Assembly: GCF_009795845.1 (NCBI RefSeq)
Contig: NZ_WTEX01000003.1
Coordinates: 95,909 to 159,908, forward strand
DNA: 64,000 bases
Source of the DNA: Gilliamella sp. Lep-s35
GTDB lineage: Bacteria > Pseudomonadota > Gammaproteobacteria > Enterobacterales > Orbaceae
Reading direction: 5' to 3'
The notes beneath the pieces are model-generated. The model saw nothing but the letters and a program-made list of their open reading frames with translations. It ran no database searches and had not been told where the DNA came from. The position numbers were made by a program, and so were the translations under genes. This document shows, piece by piece, positions 49,236 to 58,588 of the stretch (positions are counted from its first letter, which is position 1; the number at the start of each line of letters is the position of its first letter).

Positions 49236-49302
49236 ACTTACTCCTTAACCTATCAAAAGATTTATTGCTTCATGATTAGTTATTATTTTTAAAATAAGCT
49301 AC

Positions 49303-49824
49303 TTAAATTTGTTCTATTTTATCAATAATATAACTTGCAACACCTTTGGCACTTTGTTCATCGGTTTTAATGGTAATATCAGCAATTTCTTCATAAAGAG
49401 GTTCACGTTCACTGGCAAGATCTTCGTAAAGTTCACGCGGCGTGCTACTACCTTGTAACAATGGGCGACGTTTATCTTTTTGCGTTCTTGCCATTTGTTT
49501 TTCGATAGTTGTTTCAAGGTAGACAACGATTCCCCGAGCGGATAATCGATTGCGTGTCTCTTTAGATAAGACCGACCCCCCGCCTGTTGCAAGAACAACA
49601 CCTTGTTTTTCAGTCAATTCGTTAATGACTTTTTCTTCTCTGGCACGGAACCCTTCTTCCCCTTCTAGGTCAAAAATCCATGCGATATCTGCACCAGTAC
49701 GTTTTTCAATCTCTTGATCTGAGTCAAAAAAATCCATGCCTAACTGTTGTGCAATTTGTCGGCCTATTGTGCTTTTTCCCGCCCCCATTGGGCCAATTAG
49801 AAAGATATTTCGCTTTTCTGCCAT
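49303..49824 (-). CDS. aroK: Shikimate kinase AroK
   Basis: AroK phosphorylates shikimate. It has Walker [16 protein letters not shown] (residues 11-25), the shikimate-binding [11 protein letters not shown] and [18 protein letters not shown], and the [12 protein letters not shown]. At 173 residues it equals E. coli AroK. In enterics aroB follows directly; here damX does. Confidence 0.96.
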   Translation of the reverse strand: MAEKRNIFLIGPMGAGKSTIGRQIAQQLGMDFFDSDQEIEKRTGADIAWIFDLEGEEGFRAREEKVINELTEKQGVVLATGGGSVLSKETRNRLSARGIVVYLETTIEKQMARTQKDKRRPLLQGSSTPRELYEDLASEREPLYEEIADITIKTDEQSAKGVASYIIDKIEQI

Positions 49825-50010
49825 TGTAGTTTCATCATCTATTAATTTGGGTTAAAAATATACAACACACTGATAACTCATTATAATTTATAAAATTATT
49901 TTAGTTATCACTGTGTAACTTTTCTTGGATCTCCGTCTAACGACAAAAATTTAGGTTGGTAATTATCTCAATAGATAGTACCTTTTGGCAATAGGTATTT
50001 ACCAATAGTT

Positions 50011-50973
50011 TTAGCTAATACCAGCTTGATGCAAATCATGGATGTTTAAAACGCCCACTAATTCATCTTTGCTATTAACAATTGGTGCGGCGGTAATGTT
50101 ATGATCATTAAATGATTTTAATGCTTCAACCGCTTTCCAATTTTCAGGAATACGATGTCCAGGGCAGGTCATAACGTCCATAATATTATCTTGCAGTGTT
50201 CCCTGTTTTAATAATAATCGACGTAAATCACCATCGGTAAATACACCAACTATTTTATTATTATCTTGACAGATTGCAACTAAGCCTACACCTGTACGGC
50301 TTAATTCTAACATTGTATCAAGAACTGTTGCTGTTTGTGGCACTTTAGGTATTCGATCCCCAGTTCGCATTATATCCCGTACATGGTTGAGTAATTTAGC
50401 TCCTAAGCTACCAGCAGGGTGAGATCGTGCAAAATCTTCTTCCTTAAACCCTCGTGCGCGCATTACAGCAATTGCTAGCGCATCGCCCATTAATAATGTG
50501 TTGGTTGAACTTGATGTCGGTGCAAGTCCCATTGGGCAGGCTTCTTTTTCAATTGAAATATCAAGAATTGCTTGAGCTGATTTAGCTAGAGGAGAATCTA
50601 GCCCTCCGGTAATTGCAATAACAGGTACATTCATTTCAGCAAGAATAGGTAAAATATAATTAAATTCTTTAGCTCGACCAGAATAAGAAATTAAAATGAC
50701 TACGTCGTTTTGGGTGACCATTCCTAAATCACCATGTAAGGCTTCCGATGGGTGCATAAAAAAAGCTGGGCTACCTGTACTTGCTAACGAAGCGGCAATT
50801 TTTTTTCCTATGTGTCCAGATTTTCCAATACCTGAAACAACAACTTTACCTTTGGTACTTAAAATTAGTTGGCAAGCATTAATAAAATCTTTGCCAAGCC
50901 GATTAGGCAATTTTTTTGCTTCTTGTAACTCTAATTCTAGAAGCTCTCGACCATATTGTAATATTTTATCCAT
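50011..50973 (-). CDS. gutQ: D-arabinose 5-phosphate isomerase (GutQ type)
   Basis: This enzyme converts ribulose 5-phosphate to arabinose 5-phosphate, the precursor of KDO in lipopolysaccharide. It has an N-terminal SIS domain (GKVVVSGIGKSGHIGKKIAA, LASTGSPAFFMHPSEALHGD, CPMGLAPTSSSTNTLLMGD) and two CBS domains at about 200-320. The N-terminus GRELLELELQEAKKLPNRLG and the FARSHPAGSLGAKLL block match GutQ better than KdsD. It has 320 residues (GutQ 321). No gut/srl genes are nearby, so it may serve as the general isomerase for KDO; that is inference. Confidence 0.88.
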   Translation of the reverse strand: MDKILQYGRELLELELQEAKKLPNRLGKDFINACQLILSTKGKVVVSGIGKSGHIGKKIAASLASTGSPAFFMHPSEALHGDLGMVTQNDVVILISYSGRAKEFNYILPILAEMNVPVIAITGGLDSPLAKSAQAILDISIEKEACPMGLAPTSSSTNTLLMGDALAIAVMRARGFKEEDFARSHPAGSLGAKLLNHVRDIMRTGDRIPKVPQTATVLDTMLELSRTGVGLVAICQDNNKIVGVFTDGDLRRLLLKQGTLQDNIMDVMTCPGHRIPENWKAVEALKSFNDHNITAAPIVNSKDELVGVLNIHDLHQAGIS

Positions 50974-51131
50974 TTTAATTAACCTATCGAATAAAAATAA
51001 ATAAACGGCAAATATAATCGGTGAATAGCGGTATAACGATTATAAAAGCTAAATTGGTATTAGTTTAACAATTAACGGTTGAATATTCAAAAAAGTATCA
51101 TATCAATATCTACTTGTTAACTTTTAATAAT

Positions 51132-51755
51132 CTAAAAACCTAAAGCAACTTTGATCCCTAGTATAATTAAAATAATACCCAGTAATTTATCAATGATAAA
51201 TTGAAGTTTAAAGTAACGATGTTGTATGCTTTGCGTTTGAAAAATAAATACCACAAAAGGCCACCAAAAAATAGCTTCCATCCAAATGATAGATGCGACA
51301 ATGAGCTTATCAAAGATTGATGACTCTGCATTGAGTACTTGAGTAAAGGTAGCTAAAAAGAATAATGTTGCTTTTGGATTAAGTAAATTACATAAAAAGC
51401 CTTGCATAAAGGCTGATTTACCTGAAATTGACTGCAAAATTTGTTGTTCACCAATATAGGTTATATTTGTCTTTTTAGCCATTAGAGCCTTTATGCCAAG
51501 CCATATTAAGTAAGTAGCGCCGGCATAGCGTAAAGCGTTATAAAGTAATGGTGTGGTAGCGATAAGCACTGCAACGCCCGCAACACAATAGCTCATATGA
51601 ACTAAGATGGCTGTAATTACACCTAAACCAGTGAGTAATGCTACTTTTCGGTTATAACTCAAGCTATTTTTTAATACCAAAAAGAAATCAGGCCCTGGTG
51701 AAATCATTCCTAAAAAGTTAATTGTAGTGACTAAAATTAATGTATCAAACGTCAT
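51132..51755 (-). CDS. LysE/RhtB family amino-acid exporter
   Basis: This 207-residue protein has six hydrophobic segments and the family N-terminal motif GMISPGPDFFLVLKNSLSY, followed by GLGVITAILVHMSYCVAGVA and the central QGFLCNLLNPKATLFFLATF. LysE/RhtB proteins export amino acids such as lysine, threonine or homoserine lactone; I cannot tell the substrate. It starts nine bases after the LTA-synthase-like gene on the same strand and is probably cotranscribed. Confidence 0.9.
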   Translation of the reverse strand: MTFDTLILVTTINFLGMISPGPDFFLVLKNSLSYNRKVALLTGLGVITAILVHMSYCVAGVAVLIATTPLLYNALRYAGATYLIWLGIKALMAKKTNITYIGEQQILQSISGKSAFMQGFLCNLLNPKATLFFLATFTQVLNAESSIFDKLIVASIIWMEAIFWWPFVVFIFQTQSIQHRYFKLQFIIDKLLGIILIILGIKVALGF

Positions 51756-51764
51756 TTTGTTGAC

Positions 51765-53207
51765 CTATTTGTATACTTGTGCTGAATTATTGATTGTTGC
51801 TATATTGGCTTTATTTTGCTCAATAAACTGTTTTTTATCAAAATTAGGTTCGGTTAAATAGTCTGTCAAAAATTTGGCATTACTTTCAACTTTTGCACCA
51901 TTTAGAATTAAACGAGGCAAATCAATTTGATAAATAGTTTGATCCGTTGTTTTTTGTAGATCTTGCGTGTTAGCATTCGTTAATAAGTAAAGTTTGCGCT
52001 CTTTTTGTGACAGGCGATTGATCATTGGTGTGCCTGATCCCATCATCAAATGATCAGGAAAAATATAAAATACGGTGTTTTCCAATAATCCTTCATCTTT
52101 TAAATGATTGATAAAAACTCCTAAATTATGATCTAAAGATGCAGCAACGAACGACATATTATCAGATTTAGGCGAAATGATGGGTTTCATTCTTTCATCA
52201 TCAAAACCATTTGGTGCATGGGTTGAAATCGTTGACACAAATAGGGCAAACGGTTGACTGTTTTGACGCATTTGCGTAATTTGTTTTTTCGCTATATCAA
52301 AAATATCTTTATCATATAACCCAAATGGTGCTGATGGATATTGTCCAACATAGTTTTTTTCTGAAATGACTTGTATACCTAACATATCCACTGTATGGCC
52401 AATACCTGCAAACTCAGGCCCGGCTATTACATAACGGGTTTGGTAGCCAGCTTTTTTAAGTACATCTCCCAAGCTCACGAGATTTGTTTCGTTTGCACGC
52501 ATTAATGGTGATGTTGTGTAACCTCCAATTAAAAAAGGCATGCCAGTCATATAGGTGTACATTGATGCGGTAGTCCAGCTACTACCTGAACTCATTGGCA
52601 TATTAGCGAAAAAAGTATAGTCTTGACTAAGTTTTTGTAAATTTGGGGTTATTTCTTGAAAATCTAAAAAGCCTTGTTCAAATGATTCTAATGATAGCAC
52701 AATAATATTTTTCCCCTGATGACTAACAAGCTGATCTTTATTTGTGTAGTTAGTCATGTTGAGTGATTGTAATGCTTGCTCAAACGGCTCACGTGGGGCA
52801 CTTGTGACTTGATAAATTTCGTACAAACGGCTTAATGGTCCATTGTGATAACTAATTGAGATGATTGCTACAACGGCTAATAACAAACGAACAATTAAAT
52901 GGCATTTGCGTTTACACCAATTTGCGAGTTTTGATAGCAAAAAAATAAGGGCAAAAAAGACCACAATAACTAAGAGCGCTTGCAATTTAAAAATAAATAA
53001 CCCTTCTATAATGTCATTGATATTTAAATTGACATAAAACTGATAATCAATAAATCCACCACTAAAGTAGATGGAAGTAAGCTCCATTACGATAAAGATC
53101 GTGAATAACGTTATACTTAAAAGTTGCCACTTTTTTTGTTTAAAAAGCGAAGCAAAAACAATAGTGATAATAAAAAGCGGTAAAACAATCAGTGTCGATA
53201 ATGGCAT
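51765..53207 (-). CDS. LTA synthase-like membrane phosphotransferase (sulfatase superfamily)
   Basis: The N-terminal 150 residues contain four or five membrane helices; the rest is a periplasmic alkaline-phosphatase-superfamily domain. Probable metal and catalytic residues are visible: IIVLSLESFE, the nucleophile Thr in SGSSWTTASMYTYMTGMP, and the late metal motif FYIFPDHLMMGSG. It has 480 residues. The family includes lipoteichoic acid synthase, OpgB phosphoglycerol transferase and related envelope-modifying enzymes. In a gram-negative cell, transfer of phosphoglycerol or phosphoethanolamine to glucans or lipids is plausible; the substrate cannot be read from sequence. It is divergent from the iron cluster. 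Confidence 0.82.
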   Translation of the reverse strand: MPLSTLIVLPLFIITIVFASLFKQKKWQLLSITLFTIFIVMELTSIYFSGGFIDYQFYVNLNINDIIEGLFIFKLQALLVIVVFFALIFLLSKLANWCKRKCHLIVRLLLAVVAIISISYHNGPLSRLYEIYQVTSAPREPFEQALQSLNMTNYTNKDQLVSHQGKNIIVLSLESFEQGFLDFQEITPNLQKLSQDYTFFANMPMSSGSSWTTASMYTYMTGMPFLIGGYTTSPLMRANETNLVSLGDVLKKAGYQTRYVIAGPEFAGIGHTVDMLGIQVISEKNYVGQYPSAPFGLYDKDIFDIAKKQITQMRQNSQPFALFVSTISTHAPNGFDDERMKPIISPKSDNMSFVAASLDHNLGVFINHLKDEGLLENTVFYIFPDHLMMGSGTPMINRLSQKERKLYLLTNANTQDLQKTTDQTIYQIDLPRLILNGAKVESNAKFLTDYLTEPNFDKKQFIEQNKANIATINNSAQVYK

Positions 53208-53337
53208 AAAATATGTTGCTCAATCTATTCAATAATCAATTTTGCCTAAGTATATACTTAATGCATAAAAAAATAAAAATATTGGCTAATTTGCTTTATA
53301 AATTACAGCATAAAATATGTGGTATTAATATTTAAAA

Positions 53338-53375
53338 TGATAACTGTTATTATTTAATATTGATAATTAATGTCA
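53338..53375. promoter_or_regulatory. Two tandem Fur-box-like sites upstream of the iron cluster
   Basis: TGATAACTGTTATTA (53338-53352) and TGATAATTAATGTCA (53361-53375) match the 7-1-7 Fur consensus TGATAATnATTATCA at about 11 and 12 of 14 positions. Their starts are 23 bases apart, about 50-85 bases before the first gene of the iron cluster. The background is AT-rich, which raises the chance of accidental matches. Confidence 0.5.
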
Positions 53376-53423
53376 TTCGCAATAATATATTCCCATCCCA
53401 TACTTATAATGTTAGGAATTGTT

Positions 53424-54056
53424 ATGCCGTGTTTTGTAAGGAAAATCATTATTATTTTATCTTTATTTTGCTTTTCTTTTTGTTATGCCGATATCACATT
53501 ACCAACACCGCAAACTAAAGATGGTATGAGTTTATTTGAAAGTTTAAAAAAACGATCTTCAACATCAGGAGGAGGTTTCCCTGCTGGTCAAGTTTCTGAT
53601 GATGAACTGTCAACTGTACTTTGGGCGGCAAGTGGCTTAAATCGGGGCAAAAATGGTTGGACAGTGCCCATGGCTAATGGCAATTCTCCTTATGTAAGAA
53701 TTTATGTCGCTAGCGAAAAGGGAACTTTTTTATATGAATGGGAAGGTCATTATCTAAAAGAAATTAATAATAAAGATATACGTGCCGATATTGGTTTGCA
53801 AAATTTTACTAGGCGAGCTGCTTATTCGTTGATTTTTGTGTCAGACGCTAGTGCATTTACTGATATCAATCCAGAACAGATCACTAACTTTAGTTACACA
53901 GCTGTTGGCGGCATGAGTCAAAATGCTTATTTAGCAGCAGCAGCGTTAAAATTAAGTGCTCGTTATATTCACTCTATCAAACCCGAAGTCATAAGCCAAG
54001 AACTACAATTACCCGAAGGCAGTAAGCCACTTGGTATGCTCTTATTAGGAAAATAA
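53424..54056 (+). CDS. Exported nitroreductase-like (SagB-type) flavoprotein
   Basis: A signal peptide (KIIIILSLFCFSFCYA-DI, cleavage near residue 23) precedes a nitroreductase fold of about 185 residues. Visible blocks are SLFESLKKRSSTSGG with the FMN-phosphate arginine, LSTVLWAASGLNR, VRIYVASEKGTFLY and LPEGSKPLGMLLLGK. Most family members are cytosolic FMN enzymes that reduce quinones, nitro groups or thiazolines, so export is unusual. The ATG at 53424 follows AGGA and gives 210 residues; upstream ATGs are possible. FTR1 starts 17 bases later, so this gene heads the iron cluster. A role in periplasmic electron transfer or iron reduction is inference. Confidence 0.78.
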   Translation: MPCFVRKIIIILSLFCFSFCYADITLPTPQTKDGMSLFESLKKRSSTSGGGFPAGQVSDDELSTVLWAASGLNRGKNGWTVPMANGNSPYVRIYVASEKGTFLYEWEGHYLKEINNKDIRADIGLQNFTRRAAYSLIFVSDASAFTDINPEQITNFSYTAVGGMSQNAYLAAAALKLSARYIHSIKPEVISQELQLPEGSKPLGMLLLGK

Positions 54057-54072
54057 CAGGTAACAACACAAT

Positions 54073-55275
54073 ATGAAACGATTTTTGACACTTGTTTTAC
54101 TTCTTATTGTGAGCTTAATGACTTTTGCTCAATCATCTTATGCTGCGGAAAAAAAATATGAAAGTTGGAATGCCATTGTTGATGAAATGGATGTGATTTT
54201 AAATGACGCTTATGATATCTATTTTATGAAAGATGCTGAGCGTGCTAAAGCGCAAGTCAATAATGCCTATTTCGGCTTTTATGAAAAGCATGGAGTAGAG
54301 CGAGCGGTAATGTCTTATATTTCAGGGAAACGAGGAACTGATACCGAATATCAATTTGCTAAAATCAAACGATTGATGAGCAGTGGGGCGCCTAATAAAG
54401 CTGTTCGTGTTGAGATCGATACAATTTTAAAAATGTTGCACGAAGATGCCAATGAATTGGATGGTAAAAAAGAGAGTGGTTGGAGTGTTTTCTTTGCTTC
54501 ATTTATTATTCTATTTCGGGAAGGATTAGAAGCGATTTTAGTCATTGCGGCAATTTCGGCTTACCTTGTTCGTTCAGGCAATATAGCAATGGTAAAAGTG
54601 GTTTATATGAGCTCGCTTGCTGCTGTTTTTGTCAGTGTACTTGCCGCAATAGCGCTACGTTCTGCAATTAAAATCAGCGGCGCTAATCAAGAAATTATTG
54701 AAGGCTCGGCAATGTTGCTTGCGACAGTGGTGTTATTTTTTATTAGTAATTGGATGTTTTCTAAAGCCGAAGCTGAAACATGGAAAAATTATGTTCAAGG
54801 CAAAGTGCAAACAGCAATTTCGTCAGGAAGCCGCTTTGCATTAGGATTTGCTGCCTTTTTAGCTGTTTTTCGAGAAGGAGCTGAAACAATTTTGTTTTAC
54901 CAAGCTATGTTAGCTGATACACAAGATCATATGGATAAGGTTTGGTATGGGCTTGCTGTTGGAACAATAGTTTTGGCGGTAATTTTTATGGTGATCCGTT
55001 TTGGTTCGCTCAAATTACCTCTTAAGCCATTTTTTATTGGTACTAGTGTATTAATGTACGTTATGGCCATTGCTTTTGCGGGTGGAGGAATGAAAGAGTT
55101 ACAAGAAGCGGATATTATTTCAGTTACTCCAGTTGATTTTGTTCATTCTGTTGAAATTTTAGGTATTTATCCAACGCTCGAAACATTAATTCCACAAATA
55201 ATTATGGTGTTAATTGTGGTGTTTTCAGTTATGTATTACACATTTGAACGTAGTCATAAAAATCACAAATTATAA
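54073..55275 (+). CDS. FTR1-family iron permease (FetM-like)
   Basis: This protein has a signal peptide (to about residue 24), a periplasmic helical domain of about 110 residues (SWNAIVDEMDVILNDAYDIY), and seven membrane helices of the oxidase-dependent iron transporter family. The two iron-binding REGxE motifs are at residues 149-153 (REGLE) and 267-271 (REGAE). It has 400 residues. With the adjacent P19 gene it resembles FetM-FetP of E. coli F11 and the Ftr1-P19 pair of Campylobacter jejuni, which import iron under iron limitation. Transport probably couples ferrous iron binding to a redox step. Confidence 0.92.
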   Translation: MKRFLTLVLLLIVSLMTFAQSSYAAEKKYESWNAIVDEMDVILNDAYDIYFMKDAERAKAQVNNAYFGFYEKHGVERAVMSYISGKRGTDTEYQFAKIKRLMSSGAPNKAVRVEIDTILKMLHEDANELDGKKESGWSVFFASFIILFREGLEAILVIAAISAYLVRSGNIAMVKVVYMSSLAAVFVSVLAAIALRSAIKISGANQEIIEGSAMLLATVVLFFISNWMFSKAEAETWKNYVQGKVQTAISSGSRFALGFAAFLAVFREGAETILFYQAMLADTQDHMDKVWYGLAVGTIVLAVIFMVIRFGSLKLPLKPFFIGTSVLMYVMAIAFAGGGMKELQEADIISVTPVDFVHSVEILGIYPTLETLIPQIIMVLIVVFSVMYYTFERSHKNHKL

Positions 55276-55348
55276 AAAAATTCATAATATTAAATAATTA
55301 GAAATAATTATTAAAAAAGTCTTTAAAAACAAAGTGAAGGAGTTTTCA

Positions 55349-55912
55349 ATGAAAAAATTAGTATTATCGGCGGGTATTGCTTCAATACTGGCTCTATCTT
55401 CATTTGCTCATGCTGCAGCGCCAGCGCCAGGTGAACAAAAAGGTTTTGAAGAGTTCCCTATTGGTGATGAAGTTACTGTTGGCCCATTACATATTGGTGC
55501 TGTTTATTTCCAACCTGTTGATATGGAACCTGCTGGTATGGGTGGTTTACCAGCTTCAAAATCAGACATGCATATTGAAGCAGATATTTCGGCAGCCGAA
55601 GGTAATAAATTAGGTTATGGCGTTGGTGATTTTGTTCCTTACTTAACAGTTAAATACAAAATCAAAAAAGAAGGCAGTGATAAAGTTCTTGAAGGTAACT
55701 TTATGCCAATGAACGCATCAGATGGTCCTCACTATGGTAATAACATTAAACTTGAAGGTGCTGGTAAATATAAAGTAACTTTTATTATTGAAAATCCTGA
55801 AAAACAAGGTTATTTATTACACGTTGATAAAGAAACTGGTGTAGAAGGTCGCTTCTGGACTAAACCGATTGAAGTTTCTTGGGACTTTGATTATATTCCG
55901 CGTGCATGGTAA
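55349..55912 (+). CDS. P19/FetP-type periplasmic iron- and copper-binding protein
   Basis: This protein has a signal peptide (AHA-AAP, about residue 22) and a mature immunoglobulin-like domain of the Tp34/P19 family. Probable metal ligands are His48 in GPLHIGAVYF, Met59 in VDMEP, Met74/His75 in SDMHIEADI and His128 in SDGPHYGNN, the positions used for copper and iron in C. jejuni P19. The ATG at 55349 has GAAGGAG in front and gives 187 residues. It follows the FTR1 gene and is followed by a strong hairpin, so it may be the most abundant product of the cluster. Confidence 0.93.
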   Translation: MKKLVLSAGIASILALSSFAHAAAPAPGEQKGFEEFPIGDEVTVGPLHIGAVYFQPVDMEPAGMGGLPASKSDMHIEADISAAEGNKLGYGVGDFVPYLTVKYKIKKEGSDKVLEGNFMPMNASDGPHYGNNIKLEGAGKYKVTFIIENPEKQGYLLHVDKETGVEGRFWTKPIEVSWDFDYIPRAW

Positions 55913-55962
55913 TTTTTTTTAGATACTAAATATAATTAATATCATAATTAATAGTCAGTTAT

Positions 55963-55981
55963 GGTGAGCATTATGCTCACC
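55963..55981 (+). repeat. Intercistronic hairpin after the P19 gene
   Basis: GGTGAGCA / TGCTCACC forms a perfect 8-bp stem with a 3-base loop, 50 bases after the P19 stop and 24 before the next start. There is no T run. It could be a partial terminator or an mRNA-stabilising 3' end. Confidence 0.6.
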
Positions 55982-56005
55982 AATAATATTTGCAATAGCT
56001 AGGCA

Positions 56006-57262
56006 ATGAATATGCTTCAATACCTTATCAATATTACCGATAATACATTTGTTTCTGCCATGATAATGGCACTACTTAGTGCGACGATTGCCAAATCAAT
56101 ACCTAATTACAGTAAAAAAATTATTTTATTCGGTTTTATTGTGGGATTTATTGCTGCATTGGCCTATGCCGTTTTAAAACGTAATACAGGTTTTGCTGTT
56201 CGTGAATATTATGATCTTGGAGTGGTCATACCTTGGGTTATTATTGCTATACCGTTGATTATTGCTATTTGCTTACAAAAATCCACTTATAAGCGAACAG
56301 CTAAATTCTTTTTTACACTACTATTTGCACTCAGTATTGGTTTGATAAGCGCCCAGTGTTTACCTAATTTAATGCTCTATCCATTCGAATTTTCTGTCGG
56401 GATGGACTCTATTTTTAATCATGATTATTTGTTTAAATGGGTGGGCTATGGGGTTGCTCTATTAGTAATTTTGTTGACAGGGTTATTTGTTTATCATACT
56501 TGTGGCCGATTATCAGCGCGATTTGTATTTGCCATTACTTCACTGTCGATCGTTATTTTTACCCTGCAAAATAGTATTAACATTTTACAAATCTTAATTG
56601 TTAGACGCTTTATTTCATCACAACCATGGATGATGAAATTGGTTATTTTCATTCTTGGGCACGTTAACTTTTTTACTTTTATATTTATCGCTATTGTGCT
56701 TTGTTTAGCTATTGTTTTATATATCAAATCAAAAACAACCTCGTTAGTCGGTAGTAACCCTGCTCAAATTCGTAAACTTAAAGCCCAATTACGTAGTGAT
56801 AGACGATGCGCTTTAATGATTATGGCAGGTACAGCGATCACTGCTTATACCGTAACTCGCGCTCGCTATATTTTTGAAAAAGGGGTAGAACTGACACCTG
56901 CTGAGCCAGTAACACCGAATACCGATAATTTAATTGTTATTCCCCTTGATAAAGTAAATGATGGCAATTTACACCGTTATGGCTATCAAGCCACGGATGG
57001 TACTTTAGTTCGTTTTATTGTTATTAAAAAAAGTGAAAATGCGTATGGCGTTGGGTTTGATGCTTGTGATATTTGTGGTGCAAGTGGTTACTACCAACGT
57101 GGAAATCAAGTAGTCTGTATTTTGTGTGATGTAGTAATGAATATTGCAACGATTGGGTTTTCTGGTGGGTGTAATCCTGTGCCACTTAAGTATGAAATTA
57201 TTGACGGTAATATGGTGATTCGCCCTGCAAATCTTGAAGCAGAAAAAAACCGTTTTAAATAA
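56006..57262 (+). CDS. DUF2318 membrane Fe-S-type protein
   Basis: About eight to nine membrane helices (residues 15-300) lead to a C-terminal domain with a cysteine cluster: DACDICG (Cys354, Cys357), VCILCDVVMN (Cys371, Cys374) and GGCNP (Cys389). This is the DUF2318 arrangement, annotated as an Fe-S-containing membrane protein and found beside P19 genes in Campylobacter (Cj1660-like) and E. coli F11. It has 418 residues. An electron-transfer role linked to iron uptake is inferred from the cysteines and the gene neighbourhood. The start could be two codons later at a second ATG. Confidence 0.85.
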   Translation: MNMLQYLINITDNTFVSAMIMALLSATIAKSIPNYSKKIILFGFIVGFIAALAYAVLKRNTGFAVREYYDLGVVIPWVIIAIPLIIAICLQKSTYKRTAKFFFTLLFALSIGLISAQCLPNLMLYPFEFSVGMDSIFNHDYLFKWVGYGVALLVILLTGLFVYHTCGRLSARFVFAITSLSIVIFTLQNSINILQILIVRRFISSQPWMMKLVIFILGHVNFFTFIFIAIVLCLAIVLYIKSKTTSLVGSNPAQIRKLKAQLRSDRRCALMIMAGTAITAYTVTRARYIFEKGVELTPAEPVTPNTDNLIVIPLDKVNDGNLHRYGYQATDGTLVRFIVIKKSENAYGVGFDACDICGASGYYQRGNQVVCILCDVVMNIATIGFSGGCNPVPLKYEIIDGNMVIRPANLEAEKNRFK

Positions 57263-57285
57263 AGGCGAATTAAAAGGAATAGATT

Positions 57286-58572
57286 ATGTTTTGCAGAATG
57301 TTACTGAGTGTATTAGTTCGCCAAAAAAAGAAACTCTTTCTTATTGCTTTAACGGTTGCTTTAGGTGTTTCGCTTGCTACTGCTATGCTAAATGTAATGT
57401 TTGACGTAGGTGATAAGGTGAATCAAGAGCTAAAAGCCTATGGTGCTAATCTCAATATCGTTCCTCGTGGTAGTGCTGTCATTAATGAAATGTACCAACT
57501 TGATAACAATGATAGTGGGCAAGCTGTGCAGTATATTAAAGAAGAAGAACTTGTCAAAATTAAGATGATCTTTTGGGCTTATAATATTGTTGATTTTGCC
57601 CCTTTCCTAACAACTCAAGCGACATTTCATGATAAGCCAATTACGGTGGTAGGTACTTGGTTTAATAAACACCTTAATATTCCAACAGGTGATCAGGTTG
57701 ATACGGGCATGTTAGCTATGAAATCATGGTGGACCATTGAAGGAAACACCATGACTGATGATAATTTGCAAGGAGCTATGGTGGGTGAATCTGTAGCCAG
57801 ACAATGGAATTTAAAGCTGGGCGATACCATAGATATTATCTCAATGCAAAGCCACAAAAAGCTTACACTCACAGTGCACAATATTTTTCATAGCGGAGGT
57901 GTAGAAGATACGCAAATTTATTTATCATTGCCAGTTGCACAAGATCTTGCTGAGAAAAAAGGGCTAGTTGAACGTGTTGAGGTGAGTGCATTAACCACCC
58001 CCGAAAATGAATTAGCGCGCAAAGCGGCGCAAGATCCTAATAGTTTATCTAGAACTGAGTGGGATACATGGTATTGCACAGCTTATATCAGCTCAATCGC
58101 TTATCAACTTGAAGAATTAATGCCTGATGTTAGAGTTAAAGCCATTATGCAAGTGGCTGAATCTGAAGGTTCGATTTTACAAAAAACACAATTACTAATG
58201 TTATTACTCACCATTTTGTCATTGATTTGTTCGGCGCTAGCGATTTCCAATTTAGTGACAGCTAACGTTATCGAGCGTAGTACCGAAATTGGTTTATTAA
58301 AAGCATTAGGTGCAACAAATATGGCAGTATCTTTGCTCATTTTTACTGAATTATTCCTTATTGCTTTTTTAGGTGGGGTTTTGGGATATTTTATCGGCAT
58401 TGGTTTTGCTCAAATTATTGGTTATACAGTATTTGGGGCATTTGTTGAACCCAAAATGTTGATTATTCCATTAACCATAATAATGGTCTTTTTAATTACG
58501 CTCTTGGGTAGTTTACCTGCACTTCGGATGATGATGTTTTTACGCCCAACTGATGTATTACATGGTAGATAA
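57286..58572 (+). CDS. FtsX-like ABC permease, iron cluster (first)
   Basis: This protein has the MacB/FtsX-type layout. One N-terminal membrane helix (about residues 15-35) is followed by a large periplasmic domain (to about 300), then three C-terminal helices containing NVIERSTEIGLLKALGATNM, the ATPase-coupling segment. It has 428 residues. In P19-type clusters these permeases are thought to pass energy to the periplasm rather than move a bulk substrate; that is inference. It starts 23 bases after the DUF2318 gene, and its end overlaps an upstream extension of the next permease. Confidence 0.87.
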   Translation: MFCRMLLSVLVRQKKKLFLIALTVALGVSLATAMLNVMFDVGDKVNQELKAYGANLNIVPRGSAVINEMYQLDNNDSGQAVQYIKEEELVKIKMIFWAYNIVDFAPFLTTQATFHDKPITVVGTWFNKHLNIPTGDQVDTGMLAMKSWWTIEGNTMTDDNLQGAMVGESVARQWNLKLGDTIDIISMQSHKKLTLTVHNIFHSGGVEDTQIYLSLPVAQDLAEKKGLVERVEVSALTTPENELARKAAQDPNSLSRTEWDTWYCTAYISSIAYQLEELMPDVRVKAIMQVAESEGSILQKTQLLMLLLTILSLICSALAISNLVTANVIERSTEIGLLKALGATNMAVSLLIFTELFLIAFLGGVLGYFIGIGFAQIIGYTVFGAFVEPKMLIIPLTIIMVFLITLLGSLPALRMMMFLRPTDVLHGR

Positions 58573-58588
58573 AGTGAAAGGAAGTTTC

